Below, one piece after another: positions 11,001-20,000 of a stretch of 64,000 nucleotides of DNA; the first letter of the stretch is position 1, and every line of letters begins with the position of its first letter. Where the stretch lies: the NCBI RefSeq assembly GCF_015694345.1, contig NZ_JADQDC010000007.1, positions 124,001 through 188,000 of the forward strand, written 5' to 3'. The DNA is from Novosphingobium jiangmenense (lineage in GTDB: Bacteria; Pseudomonadota; Alphaproteobacteria; Sphingomonadales; Sphingomonadaceae). The position numbers were made by a program, and so were the translations under genes. Under the pieces are notes generated by a model, which saw only the letters and a list, made by a program, of their open reading frames with translations, had not been told where the DNA came from and did not search any database.

Positions 11001-11326
11001 GCTTCATCGTCCAACTCGACGTCGAGACGATGGAGAACACCAAACTTGGCGAAGCGCGACCATTTTCGCGCGGCACCTGGCATCTGTTCACGCGCGCGAG
11101 CGCACCAGGCAAAGCGCCGATGCTCGTCAGGCGCACCGATGGAAAATCATTTCAGGCATCGTCGAGTAGCGTAACCTTCGGCCTCGTCGGCGCCAGCATG
11201 AAAGACAGCGGCATGGAGCGTTATCGCATCGTCTATGGTTCACTCCGGCCAACTGCTCGCGCCGAACAGATCAACGCCGAAGCGCTCGAATTCCTAGGCG
11301 CCTTCCATAAAGTGCTGGGGGTCTGA
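5036..11326 (+). CDS. DruE-like giant DEAH-box helicase with C-terminal DUF1998/MZB domain
   Basis: A 2,096-aa superfamily 2 helicase. Walker A GTGSGKT ends at K117-T118, DEAH is at 337-340, a helicase C-terminal lobe has EVGIDIG near 1200-1206 and motif VI QQRAGRAGRRG at 1224-1234. A cysteine cluster C1809, C1811, C1815, C1818 is the MZB/DUF1998 zinc site. More CxxC pairs occur around residues 640-690, 765, 1085-1105, 1540-1570 and 1660, so several zinc ribbons are likely. About 265 residues follow the MZB domain without a domain I recognise. Size and architecture match DruE of Druantia rather than the split DrmA/DrmB pair of DISARM. It probably translocates on DNA as the core motor. It is first in unit A; the next start is 3 nt after its stop. 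Confidence 0.8.
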   Translation: MFNELGNLHRALSAYIEATYHISNPSLVGLRRSILDQPGTISQRAFIESTPIYQGQKKFADLAIPQKARDFLTHLGTKAGGKLVFDPPYPHQSEALEIIADPVGRCLLATTGTGSGKTETFLLPILMKLANEAATRPEQFAERAVRSIILYPMNALVNDQLGRLRRLLGASSVRDWFTEQAGRPAKFARYTGRSLYPGQRTEDRNKQRLKSLNFYRDLERDAQTDKAVAAQIDQLRSLGRWPAKPADADGENGMTKWLGSGKRWIGPDQKFQRAIERPEDPELLLRHEVQDQPPDLLITNYSMLEYMLLRPIERSIFERTRAFFEANPEERLLFVLDEAHLYRGASGTEVALLIRRLRNRLGLTPDRMQVIATSASFSDGEAAKTFIGGLTGRNEDMIEVLRGKKHARLPSASGDAPLAAALAACRTEQLKDVDPVQRIDALAPLLTFRRDALSADPLVVASSTSKTAEVTVFGVNASLEFLSETLLINPHGCAQTANSYLALTEVKGADGIQVGRSANLPDISIVDGQTLVVRDGLQRAVHAALEGLPVIGRLVNLTGGATTSSDPATEDPKAPIALDDMGSLLFDGEISTAMRSAATDALLELASYAKAEPDGQPLLAARVHALFRGLPGLWACADETCALVPGGIGPGPTGMLYAQSTRECGCRARVFELHTCRDCGVAYFNAFALNPSQPDFLWAEDIGDIDDVDGVVRPVQILLEDPGFDADKYCTSSYLDPFTGRVGSKSPDAREIWLPRPSKDVEPGHFEKCPHCETNGSQIMDHQTKGDEPFQELISVQLLDQPARVEATSPLKGRKSLIFSDGRQAASRLSGKLKNFSLQDSIRPLLLTGLRMLEERFGQPVPLGYAYPAILYACAKFDVNFRLPGAEHEEFARDLRKVHGFMRDDGDYAEFRDLADTLNKTHVKSVRAPLARVLSNRHTGLLPLALAAPEAILTDNQKRRMAALPAPLIGTGTDDEKRQALLDLWLSQSLAAGSVLVEGTPSEWIDSTDGPAIKRTSGRHTALLEKLLTGRWHRAQFGANAKADASWIDFLTTTFAQNHNAKGFFINAAKVRLRPESEVHWRRCGHCTLAQPANLLMGETCVKCGKNTDPLDPRTDTVFRTRKYLYRKLVERLEAEGDQGYVPYPFVAEEHTAQLNDAGQDQAFSRAEWYELRFQDLDVPGPRGERAGAVDVLSCTTTMEVGIDIGSLTAVALRNVPPGRANYQQRAGRAGRRGSSLSTVLTFAGSDSHDQRFFADPQTMVGGPVPDPVLNLDNREIVQRHAFALILSLFQQERIETPPTDGDAQASNIFESLGKLAEFRDPDPKGFTFAGLKIWLASNVALVDAALRDVIPSAAIEGDPDAFFSSVPQKLLASLEAVGAGTREVELVAADPAIAAEEGPAFDFGIEDYGGDADMFDTPADETTAEEAHETGEVNPEAPLKPQNLLDRLFTKAVLPRYAFPTDVVSFTVFDPSSTAYRAEIAYSPQAGLTQALSQYAPGREVWVDGRKFRSMAIYSGFQKDRINAYRAQRLYYECGKCGYAKLEDIDDTHRRGDTEDCPACKKKAGMGPAERWIVPVGFAHPHDEAFELAGDENPLPTRPTRAKLSAPQFEQQHELGKLDRPDGSGFAAWASKQTLMVTNLGVRKPGSAETGFLYCPACGRTEPTGWSEGKLASSKPHPRPYPDHRKQPELCDGRGRALVLGHEFLTDIALFSFKLAPELHVPAGSTAGRIVLTTIAEALSIAAAGLLDVDAADIGGGHRAALNEGGARGSEVEVFLYDTAPGGAGFVRAAARDPAALLKLAVDLLEGCTCSSSCYKCLRSHKNRWDHADLDRHLGATFLRHVLYGERPWVPTEVEDRLLDLLATDLKDKGERIERPQPGELRLPDYGNRSLIISHPLIREKPGSMRAHARGRGASDRYLDQLLVDRALPAAIIQALDATSTSINDDLPFALSETGVPVYRSLASLAGSGGDLPFTAEFADIQGALENSFIVQLDVETMENTKLGEARPFSRGTWHLFTRASAPGKAPMLVRRTDGKSFQASSSSVTFGLVGASMKDSGMERYRIVYGSLRPTARAEQINAEALEFLGAFHKVLGV

Positions 11327-11329
11327 GCC

Positions 11330-13069
11330 ATGGCGATCATGATACCCGATGTTGCGCCCGACCAGATCATCCACGGCTCTGAGCGCGACGTTTATATCGC
11401 GCTCCGCGATCAGTTGCCGGACGTCTATCGCGTCGTCCATTCGCTACCTTGGCTGCGGCCCAATCGCGACGATATCGATGCGCCGCTACGCGAGGGCGAA
11501 GCCGATTTCGTCATTTTTCACCCGAACTATGGGTTACTCGTGCTTGAGGTAAAGGGAGGCGAGGAAATGTTCGCGCGCGGCCATCAGTGGTTTCGCAAAT
11601 TGCCTAAGCGCGACAAGCCTATCACCAATCCGTTCGTTCAGGCTGCCCGCAATATGCACGCCCTGACTGATGCCATTGAAGAACGTACCGGCGGTCGACT
11701 TACGTCAAACCGCTATGTCTATGGCTTCGCCGTGGTCTTTCCGCATGGCCGGGCGAGCGGCACACTTCCGCTCGATGTGGCAGATCAAGTCCTCATTGAT
11801 GTTGATCGCATGCCGGAGTTGGAGCGGATGATTGAGAAGGCGTTCAGAGCCTTCCCGCAGAAGGCCGGTAAGCTGCAGCGATCCGAGTTCATTGAGATGC
11901 TAGACGTACTTCTACCGAAATTCCAAATCATGCGTCCGCTGTCACCGCAGATAGAGGCGGGCCGCGAAAAGCTACTTGAACTAACCGACAACCAAGCGCT
12001 CGCCTTTCGTGGACTGTTCGCCAACCCACAATTACTCATAGAAGGGGTCGCCGGCTCAGGTAAAACTCTGCTCGCTGTTGAGCGCGCGCTCGCATTCGCG
12101 CGGCAGGGCATTCGATGCTTGCTGGTCTGCTACAATAAGGAGTTGGCGCAGTGGATCCGGGAGCAACTCGCGGCTGATCCCGATCGCGCTGAGATCGCCC
12201 AGTTGATCGATGTCTATCATTTCCATGCGCTGGCAGCCGAGTTGGCGGGGGAAGCCGGCCTGCCGTTCGATGTTCCGGCAAGCCCCGCCGAGCAGCGACA
12301 GTTCTGGGATGAAGACGCCGCGACCATCCTTGAGGCAGCGAGTGCCAGCCTTTTCGCGATCGATGAGCCGCGCTATGGCGCCCTCGTCGTCGATGAAGCA
12401 CAGGATTTCGCGGAACTCTGGTGGTACGCGCTGTTTCCTTTGATCCAGAACGGCGACAAGGGTCTGATCTTCGTATTCATGGATCTCGCCCAGTCGTTGC
12501 GCGATCAGGCCAGCCCGCCGCCCTTCGATTTTCCCGCGCGATTCTCACTCAACGTCAATTGTCGCAACACCAAGCGCATTGCTCGCCTGAGTGCCAACTT
12601 GGTAGCACTCGAAACGCTATCGCCCGCCGGGGCTCCGACCGGTGTTGATGTTAGGATGCTGCGAGCCGCCGCGCCGATTCAACAGGCCGGACTTGTCGGG
12701 AACGAACTCCGTCGCCTGCTCGAAACCGAAAGACTAACGCCGCAACAGATCGTACTGATCGGTCCGGCCGCCAAGGATCGGGGCAGTCTGAAGGGGATGA
12801 GCGAAGTCGCCGGCACGCGCATCGTCAGTTCCGCCGCCGACTGGCGGGCCGGCAAAGGCGTTCTCTGCTCCACCGCGCGCTCGTTCAAGGGGCTCGAGGC
12901 GGATGTCGTCGTAGTTTATGATCTAGCGGCGCTGAGCCCAAGCTTTACCGCTGCGGACCTCTACGTCGCCTGCAGCCGCGCCCGCCATGTGCTGATCCTG
13001 ATCACCCATGATGAGCGCATCCGTGGCGTGCTAGAACAAGCCGAGGTGGCAAGTCGAAGCGATGCTTGA
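11330..13069 (+). CDS. NERD-domain nuclease fused to SF1 (UvrD-like) helicase
   Basis: 579 aa. Residues 15-130 form a nuclease-related domain (NERD): E18, E57-A-D59 and E73-V-K75 fit the PD-(D/E)xK-type active site. A UvrD/Rep-like helicase follows, with Walker A GVAGSGKT at 239-246, Walker B VVDEAQD at 353-359, the NCRN box and a C-terminal YVACSRAR motif VI. Predicted role: nuclease-helicase cutting and unwinding of DNA. The ATG is 3 nt after the helicase stop and the gene end overlaps the next gene by 8 nt, so the three are probably translated together. NERD helicases also occur outside defence loci, so role is inferred from context. Confidence 0.8.
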   Translation: MAIMIPDVAPDQIIHGSERDVYIALRDQLPDVYRVVHSLPWLRPNRDDIDAPLREGEADFVIFHPNYGLLVLEVKGGEEMFARGHQWFRKLPKRDKPITNPFVQAARNMHALTDAIEERTGGRLTSNRYVYGFAVVFPHGRASGTLPLDVADQVLIDVDRMPELERMIEKAFRAFPQKAGKLQRSEFIEMLDVLLPKFQIMRPLSPQIEAGREKLLELTDNQALAFRGLFANPQLLIEGVAGSGKTLLAVERALAFARQGIRCLLVCYNKELAQWIREQLAADPDRAEIAQLIDVYHFHALAAELAGEAGLPFDVPASPAEQRQFWDEDAATILEAASASLFAIDEPRYGALVVDEAQDFAELWWYALFPLIQNGDKGLIFVFMDLAQSLRDQASPPPFDFPARFSLNVNCRNTKRIARLSANLVALETLSPAGAPTGVDVRMLRAAAPIQQAGLVGNELRRLLETERLTPQQIVLIGPAAKDRGSLKGMSEVAGTRIVSSAADWRAGKGVLCSTARSFKGLEADVVVVYDLAALSPSFTAADLYVACSRARHVLILITHDERIRGVLEQAEVASRSDA

Positions 13070-14057
13070 AGCGCTGACACCCGACACACTTCGCACAAGG
13101 CTACGGCTATCAAGCGATCCTGATGGCAGCCCAGCCGTCGGGTCGGTCGCCGAAGTTGCGCGCACCTGCGTGCGAGCATGGCGCTCACCAGCACGGGCAC
13201 GAGTCACGGCTTATCTGCATCGCCAGTTCTTGGCCGCCGGCTTCGCCGAGGACCTAGTACGTGGGCGCGTCAGCGATGTCGTCGATGCCCTGATCGACGT
13301 CGGCGATATAACGCCGGTGCGTCTTGGTGGAAAGGCGAGCCTCGTTTTGTCGCGGCAGCGCTGGATCGCCATCGCGCCCGACGACTTCGCGTTCCTTGGC
13401 AATGTCGATGCAGAGAGGCCGGCGGCAGGCGTTTTAGATGGATATGTGCGCCGTTCCGCTTCGCTTCCCGAACATGCCAGTGCTGAAGACTTCGCGTTGT
13501 TCATGGGAGCGCCTGGCTATCGCCGCCACCTTGCCCGTCGAACGGCAGGCAGCGGTGATGGCGCAATCCAGGAGTTCTGGGCAACGCTGACCTCGGCGCT
13601 TCGCCATGACGGCCAGCCTCTCGATCCTTCCCAAATGCGCGCGGTTATCGATCCTCCGGGGTCACATAACGGCTATTTCGGTCAGCACAATCAGCCAACT
13701 GTTTCTGGCAGATGGAAACTCAGCGCACCCGAGGGAGTCTGGTGCGGTGCACGCCCGGGGCGGAGCGCGAACGAATGGCACCCCATCCTGATCGGCGTCT
13801 CAGGAAGCGAGGTCGTATCGCTCGACCTGTTCGACTGGGATGAGTGGGCCTGGGCTTTGCTCGCGCGCGGATACGCGGTGGGCGCTCCAGAACGATCGGA
13901 ATGGAAGTCTGACACGTTGTCGTTCCAGCACCCAGTCCCCGCGCACTATCTTCGCGCGATGCGCCTTCTCGCGCGTCCAGGCGAAAAGCGATGGACATGG
14001 ATCATCAGTGCCGGCGCCCATGCGGCGTTTTCAGGTTGGCTAGAGACCGCTCTCTAA
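13062..14057 (+). CDS. Unknown 331-aa protein, third gene of unit A
   Basis: Overlaps the NERD helicase gene by 8 nt. The N-terminal roughly 110 residues are helical and Arg-rich and could be a winged-helix-like DNA contact region. The C-terminal half is Trp-rich (GRWKLSAPEGVWCG, then DLFDWDEWAWALL) and resembles a compact beta/alpha domain, but I recognise no family. No membrane segment, signal peptide or cysteine cluster. Its stop is 3 nt from the stop of the convergent SNF2 gene. Likely a specificity or effector partner of the two helicases, by position only. Confidence 0.65.
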   Translation: MLEALTPDTLRTRLRLSSDPDGSPAVGSVAEVARTCVRAWRSPARARVTAYLHRQFLAAGFAEDLVRGRVSDVVDALIDVGDITPVRLGGKASLVLSRQRWIAIAPDDFAFLGNVDAERPAAGVLDGYVRRSASLPEHASAEDFALFMGAPGYRRHLARRTAGSGDGAIQEFWATLTSALRHDGQPLDPSQMRAVIDPPGSHNGYFGQHNQPTVSGRWKLSAPEGVWCGARPGRSANEWHPILIGVSGSEVVSLDLFDWDEWAWALLARGYAVGAPERSEWKSDTLSFQHPVPAHYLRAMRLLARPGEKRWTWIISAGAHAAFSGWLETAL

Positions 14058-14060
14058 TTG

Positions 14061-17033
14061 CTAGTCAAGCGTCATCACCATGAATTTGTACTCGTTGTAG
14101 CGAGGCTCAACCAAGGCATCGATCAGACCGTCGAGCCGGGCAAGCCGGACGTCGCGTGCAAGAATCGCCATGTCCCGCGCGTTACGGATTGCTCGAAAGC
14201 GGCTCCGTGCGAACCCCTGCTCGCTGGTCTCCATGCCTTGAGCGGTCGCATCATCGAGCAGCGCTTGACGCGCCGCGATCAGATCATCCCCCTCGCTGGC
14301 GATGAGATAGCGACGGCTGGCGATACACTGCCTGAGGTCAGGGCATTCGGCTAGCGATGCCTGGTGCCGCCTCTTATGTTCTTGCAACAGCAGGACGCTG
14401 CCTGCGCCCTGCGCCGCCTTGATGTCCGGGGTGAACGGGGCGCGTTGCCCCGTTGCCAGCACAATTTTATCTCCGCGGGCGCTCACATCCCACGGTATGA
14501 ACAGGGCCTCGGCATGATCCGGCGTAGCGAGCGTCCATGCTCCACGATCAAGCTTGGCGGCGAGCACGTCGAGGCGAGACGTGAATAGGCTGTTAAGCCA
14601 GCGCCTATCGGCACGCAGATCCTCCTCCATCGCCTGAATCGCATCCCAGTAGGGTTTCTGTTCTTGGCGAGTCCGGGAGTCTTGCAAGAGTTGGACAATA
14701 TGGCTGCGATCGAAGTCGTCAAAATATAGCTCGCCCGGCACCCAGTTCAGCACCGCCACCAGATAGGCACCGCGGCCTTCTTCGCTTGCCAAGTCATGCC
14801 CATCGGGAAGCTTGATCCGCAGACATGTCGGCACCTTTTGGCCGATCTTCGCCCATTCATTGACCAGTGTGTCGTGAACGGGGTCACCATGATCGAGGAA
14901 GTTGAGCGGCGTTGCCGAGTTCTCGTCGAGATAGACCGTCGGCACCGGCGGGGATTCAAGGGATCGGCGGCTATCAAGATAAGCGTAGCGCTGACCGTCA
15001 CGAGGATCGAGACCGGGAAGCGAAAACCGCGGTTCGGCCGGACCGGTCGCATAAGGCGAGCGATAATAATGCAGCATCCGGAACGTCCGGGCCGGTTCGT
15101 CGGGGTCCTTGCCCTTCCATAGCCTGAGCCCGTTAGCCCGCCCGATCAGCCGCATCCACCCGCGAAGGCCCGTCTCGATTCGGACGATGGCCCGGCGTGC
15201 CGTCGAGCGTTCGAGCAGAGGCCCCAAGGCACCCGCCCGATCGAACTGATCGGCAAGCGCCCGCGCGCGCTTCGTAGTCCACGGCAGCGCAGTGGAGAGC
15301 GGCGTTGCCAGCGCATCGCCATTGTCATTGGCGATGTTGCGCGCTTCCTGGGATAGCGCCTGCCAGTTGACCGTATGCGGTGTGAGGGCGGCATCGACGA
15401 TATGCTGACCGACGACGTTGATCTCATCGCCATCGAGGCGAATGCTGCGCCTAAAGATGGCGAAGTCGTCAAGCACGGAGACCACACGCTCATCAACTTG
15501 GCCGCGCTGATAGATCGCGTAGATGTCGATCGTGCGTTCGCCGGGCTGATCAGCCAATGCAGCACTGCCTAGCCGATCTAGTCGACCGATCCACTGCTCG
15601 ACCGCGACGGGCGACCATGGCATACTGAAGAAGATGAGCTTGCGAGCATGTTGGAGGTTGAGACCGACCTGCGCTACGTCAGCAGCGATCAGGAGTTGGT
15701 CATCGCCAGCGATGAAACCGCCAATGCCGTCGTCGTATTCCTCAAACAGGTCGACCAGATCATCGCTCGCTGAAGCATCACGGTTACGATTGACTGCGAG
15801 CGACAAGGGACGACGCTTTCCACGCGGGCCGATCGTCGGCAGGAACTGCGGGATCATGCGCTCGAGATAGTCCACTGTGGGATTATCTTCGGCGACGATA
15901 AGCACGGCCTCATCCGGATCTTCGTTCCAGATGTCGACCAGCAGGTCGATCGTTGCTTCAATCCGGCTGTCTCCATTGGCCGCTTCAAGATGCTTGGCTG
16001 CCGCCGCCAGGAAGCCTTGCGGGTCGCGCTGATCGCGCCCGCGCAGAATGTTGATCCGCTCGCTCAAGGCGCGTGGCGATCGCAGCGCGACTTGGCCAAG
16101 ACGCGCCAAATCGGTAGCAGCAGATCCGCGGCCGGCATGTCCGATGAACTGCCATACTTGCTCCTGACGCGCGACCTCATCAGAGGTGGGTTCAATCGCG
16201 ATGCGGTGAAGTACGCGTTGGGGCAGCAGGTCGGGATAGTCACGACGATTGGTGTGGGTGACCCGTCTCAATATGCTATGCGTCATCGCGACGGTCGGCG
16301 CTTGCGCGCGCTCGGGCGGCATCATTAGACCAGCTGCTTCCCAAGAATCAGGGTTGCCAGTGCCGATCAAGGCGGCCGCCGCAGCTTCGCGCGCGCGCAG
16401 CGTCGCCTCGGGCTTGTCAGAGGTTCGCGTCGCGACTGCCATGCGTTCAGGCTCGAGAATGGCGAGCAGTTGTCGGAACGCCTCGACGTCCTCGAGCTTT
16501 GGCGTCGCCGAGAGGAGCAGCAACTGACGAAAGTCAGCGGCGACATCGGTAATGCGCTGACGGGCGTTGGCCTGTAGCCGCTGCAACTCATCGACTACTA
16601 GCAGATCATAGATGTTGGGATCGATTTCAGTTACGGAACTCAACTGGTCATAATAGGCCAAACGGACATGGGGGCCGGTCTCCTCTTCCTCGGGTGCCCG
16701 GCCCAGCGGCGTGAAATGTCCGCGCGTCTGACATTCGATTAGCCATTGTGGCGCGATATTGTCGGGAACGAGGATGAGCGCCCGGTGTCGCGGGTTTTGC
16801 AGGCGCAGCGCATTGAGGATCATCAGCGTCTGTACAGTTTTGCCGAGCCCGACCTCATCGGCGATCAGATGGCGAATTCTGCTGTCGGACAATACTCGCT
16901 GCACATTGGCGAGTTGATGGGGATAGGGCGCGGCGGCCACGCCAGTCGCGCCGCCAAGCCCCGCCACTTCGCGTTCGACCCGGCGGCGGACCGCCTGAAC
17001 TCCGAGGCACAGATCGATATAGGGGTCGCTCAT
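14061..17033 (-). CDS. SNF2/RapA-type helicase-like ATPase
   Basis: 990 aa. An N-terminal helicase lobe has motif I DEVGLGKT at 59-66, motif II DELQ at 148-151 (instead of DEAH/DEGH) and motif III LLSATP near 172-177. The second lobe carries QVGLNLQ and the motif VI segment QWIGRLDRLG, as in SNF2/RapA-like translocases. The C-terminal 400 residues are unassigned. These enzymes track on duplex DNA without classical unwinding; DrmD of DISARM is a SNF2 example. It overlaps the 1,015-aa gene by 4 nt (ATGA), so it is translated after it. No nuclease domain is visible in the recognised lobes. Confidence 0.8.
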   Translation of the reverse strand: MSDPYIDLCLGVQAVRRRVEREVAGLGGATGVAAAPYPHQLANVQRVLSDSRIRHLIADEVGLGKTVQTLMILNALRLQNPRHRALILVPDNIAPQWLIECQTRGHFTPLGRAPEEEETGPHVRLAYYDQLSSVTEIDPNIYDLLVVDELQRLQANARQRITDVAADFRQLLLLSATPKLEDVEAFRQLLAILEPERMAVATRTSDKPEATLRAREAAAAALIGTGNPDSWEAAGLMMPPERAQAPTVAMTHSILRRVTHTNRRDYPDLLPQRVLHRIAIEPTSDEVARQEQVWQFIGHAGRGSAATDLARLGQVALRSPRALSERINILRGRDQRDPQGFLAAAAKHLEAANGDSRIEATIDLLVDIWNEDPDEAVLIVAEDNPTVDYLERMIPQFLPTIGPRGKRRPLSLAVNRNRDASASDDLVDLFEEYDDGIGGFIAGDDQLLIAADVAQVGLNLQHARKLIFFSMPWSPVAVEQWIGRLDRLGSAALADQPGERTIDIYAIYQRGQVDERVVSVLDDFAIFRRSIRLDGDEINVVGQHIVDAALTPHTVNWQALSQEARNIANDNGDALATPLSTALPWTTKRARALADQFDRAGALGPLLERSTARRAIVRIETGLRGWMRLIGRANGLRLWKGKDPDEPARTFRMLHYYRSPYATGPAEPRFSLPGLDPRDGQRYAYLDSRRSLESPPVPTVYLDENSATPLNFLDHGDPVHDTLVNEWAKIGQKVPTCLRIKLPDGHDLASEEGRGAYLVAVLNWVPGELYFDDFDRSHIVQLLQDSRTRQEQKPYWDAIQAMEEDLRADRRWLNSLFTSRLDVLAAKLDRGAWTLATPDHAEALFIPWDVSARGDKIVLATGQRAPFTPDIKAAQGAGSVLLLQEHKRRHQASLAECPDLRQCIASRRYLIASEGDDLIAARQALLDDATAQGMETSEQGFARSRFRAIRNARDMAILARDVRLARLDGLIDALVEPRYNEYKFMVMTLD

Positions 17034-20000
17034 TCTACCCTCAGCGAAGTGCCAGCGCGTAGCGCCGCATAGCGGATCGCCCGCGCGGAAAACCTATCGG
17101 CAAGGAGACGCTCTGCTGCCGCCTTCCATGACAGCCGCGCTGCGACGGCCGGCCGCGCGAAAAGCCAGTAGGCGGATTCAACCAGATCGCGGTTCCATTG
17201 TCGCGCGTGGTGGGGTGGCCGATTCTTGCTGATCCAGTCGTTCAGCAAATCGACGACATCGTCCGGCAACATCGATTCAAAATCAGCGAGGCTCAGCGTG
17301 TCACCAGCGTCGAGCGGTCGGAGGAGATCGACCAGTTCAATGAGCGCCGCCTCCCTTGCTGCCGCACGCAGCGCCTTATCCCAATTCTCGCTGACCTCGC
17401 CAACATCTACGTCGTCATCAAGGTTGAATGGGCACATATCACCGACGGATTCGATGTCGTCGGCGAGCGCTACATAGGCGTCGTAAAACACCTCATCGAG
17501 TGCAACGCCAACGTCTTCTTCGATTGGCTCACGGCTCGTGTCCAAAGTGATCGGTAGTGCCCGCGCGTCGATAAGGCGCATTAATATCCGGTCGAGCAAT
17601 GCACGCTGCGCTCGTGACATCTGGAGGCTACAATAACCGATATTCAAGCGAGCGCAGGCGGCCAGAAATGCTTCGACGAAGCTTCTACCTTTGTGCTCGG
17701 CAAGTGCATTTTCCCTCTGCGACCAAGCGTGTCCGCAGATTTGTTCGACCATCCAGCCTTCAAGTTGACGCACAATTTGGCCGCGCCGAAACTGTGTGAC
17801 CGGATGATCCACGCCAGCTGCTGCCCAACCAATCAGCGCATCGACGATGTTGCGACCATCGGCCTCGCAGTCGCGAGCGCGAGCGACTTCGAACTGACGT
17901 AGCAAGCGATCTGGTTTGCGCGCACTCGGAGCGTCGCCCAAACGCCAGATGCGTGGGCCGACGCAATAGCCACCTGTCTGTAATGGACGACCATGGCCGG
18001 CGCGAAATAGCTTTACATCGTCGATGGTCGCAAAATTCGTCCCTGGCGCAAGCATAAGCGGTTGCTGAGGCACGGCGGCGAAGACCTCCAGATTACCGCT
18101 CTCATCGCTCGCGACGAGTTGCCCGTCGGCTTGCTTACTCCATGCGAATGGTGCCGTAGCCTGCTCGAACGCGAAGGAGGTTTCAACCAGCCCGGCGACG
18201 GTCAAACAGAGTTCTGCGCGGCGTGCGCTCAACAACTGCTCGACAGTGTCAGTGTCGAGCAGATGGTCCCAGATCATGTGGTCGCCGCCGAGCCGGCATG
18301 GCGTATCCGGTAGGATTTCGCGCACGACCTTTACTGCACGGCCGTCGCAATACAGCATCAATTGGAGTTCGGCCTCTTGGACCGTAGCCACACTGTCGAA
18401 CCGCAGGGTGATTTGACGATCGGCGAGGTCGGTGGTCGACGCAGTGCCCGCATCGATGTCTATTGTGAGCAGGCGAAGGGCGTCATCTACTGCGATTACC
18501 TCAAATAGCTGTTCCTCACCGGCGCCGTAACGAAGCCGATAAAGCCCAACGTCTTTTGCAGCAAATCCAGCCAGCAACGTGTCCGTGCCGGAGAGGACAG
18601 ACTGATTGCCGTCGGGGGCGGTCAACCGCGCTTCGCAATTGCCACCAGGAGAACTCAACTCGAATGCGATGAAACTTCCGACGCGAAAGCGACGGATGGG
18701 GCGATGCTGCTCGATCTCGGCATCGCCGATCCATGAGAAACGCGTGGTCTTGCGCACCGCGAACCCCATCGAAGCGAGCCAAGCTTGGTTAGCAGGGTCT
18801 GCCACATCGAGCCGATACCCGCGCAGTCCCGCGACGCGTCCAAGTTGCTCTGCCTCAGGCGGAGCCGTCTGCACAGGGCCAACCAACACAATGCAGTGGC
18901 CGCTGTCGGCGATCACAGCACCGGTGCGCTGCAGGGCATCGCCGTCATCGCTAAAGTCCGAGAATAGGATCGGCGCAGCCGATGCAACCCGAAGGCTTCC
19001 CAGAAAATCCTTGGCTTGTTGGGCAATCGGAAGGGCCGCGACGTCGGCAATCAGCGGAGTATCGGGCTCCGGAAATACGTCGATCTGCACGGGTAGCGGA
19101 AAATCGCTGAAGATATTCCTCCCTGGCACCGGTCGGCCATCACCCCAGAGGAAGGCGCGCCACCGGATCGCGTCGAGGGCGCTACGTGCGCCATCACGCG
19201 CTGCCTGTTCCATTTGCGGTATCTTCAACGCGAGTGAGAGTCGCTGCTCGATCTTACGTAGCATCAGCGGCGCGAACTTAGGCTCGATTTCTGCGCGCCG
19301 TCTCGGCCGCACCTTGGGTTGTGCCTCCAGCGCCCTTTGGCGCTTACGCGCTTCACGAAGCGCGTTGTTGGCGCTCTCATTCTGGGCGAGATCCGCAGCA
19401 ATTCTCTTCAACGCTGAACTGGTGATACCATGGTTGCCACTCGGCTGCAGAAGTTGTCGGATCACGGCTGCAGCAGTGTAATGATCTTCAAGCCAGGCGA
19501 TCAGCCGAACGCCACCGGCCAGTCGCGCGCGGTTGCGAACGGGCGCGATTAGCTCAGCGTCGCTAGCGCCAAGATCAATATGCGAACGAACGTCACGAAC
19601 CGCTCGGGCAAGCGGCTGGTGCAATTCGATCGGCAGAATTGCATGGAGAACCGGCCAGGCAATATGACAGAAGGCAAAATTCCATGGGGTCTCAGGGGGC
19701 TGAGCCAGACCAAGCCGCGCCACCGATTGGCGGAACAGCGAAGAAAGGGCCCCCCGATCGCCGAGCGATGTCTGGCCTAATTGCTCACCGAAGATCGGCC
19801 AAAAGTCGGTGCCGGTGCCACGATAGACATAGCCGATCTCGGTTGCCGCAACGAGCAGAGGCAGATGGCGCGGTACCCACCAGTGCGACTCTATCGGATA
19901 CCGTGCGAGCGAGGACCGTACAGCGGCTGATAGCATTTTGAGGTCGGCATTGTCGAAGTCATGTTCGAAGAGATAGATGGGCGCGTCGCCGCGCTCGGCG

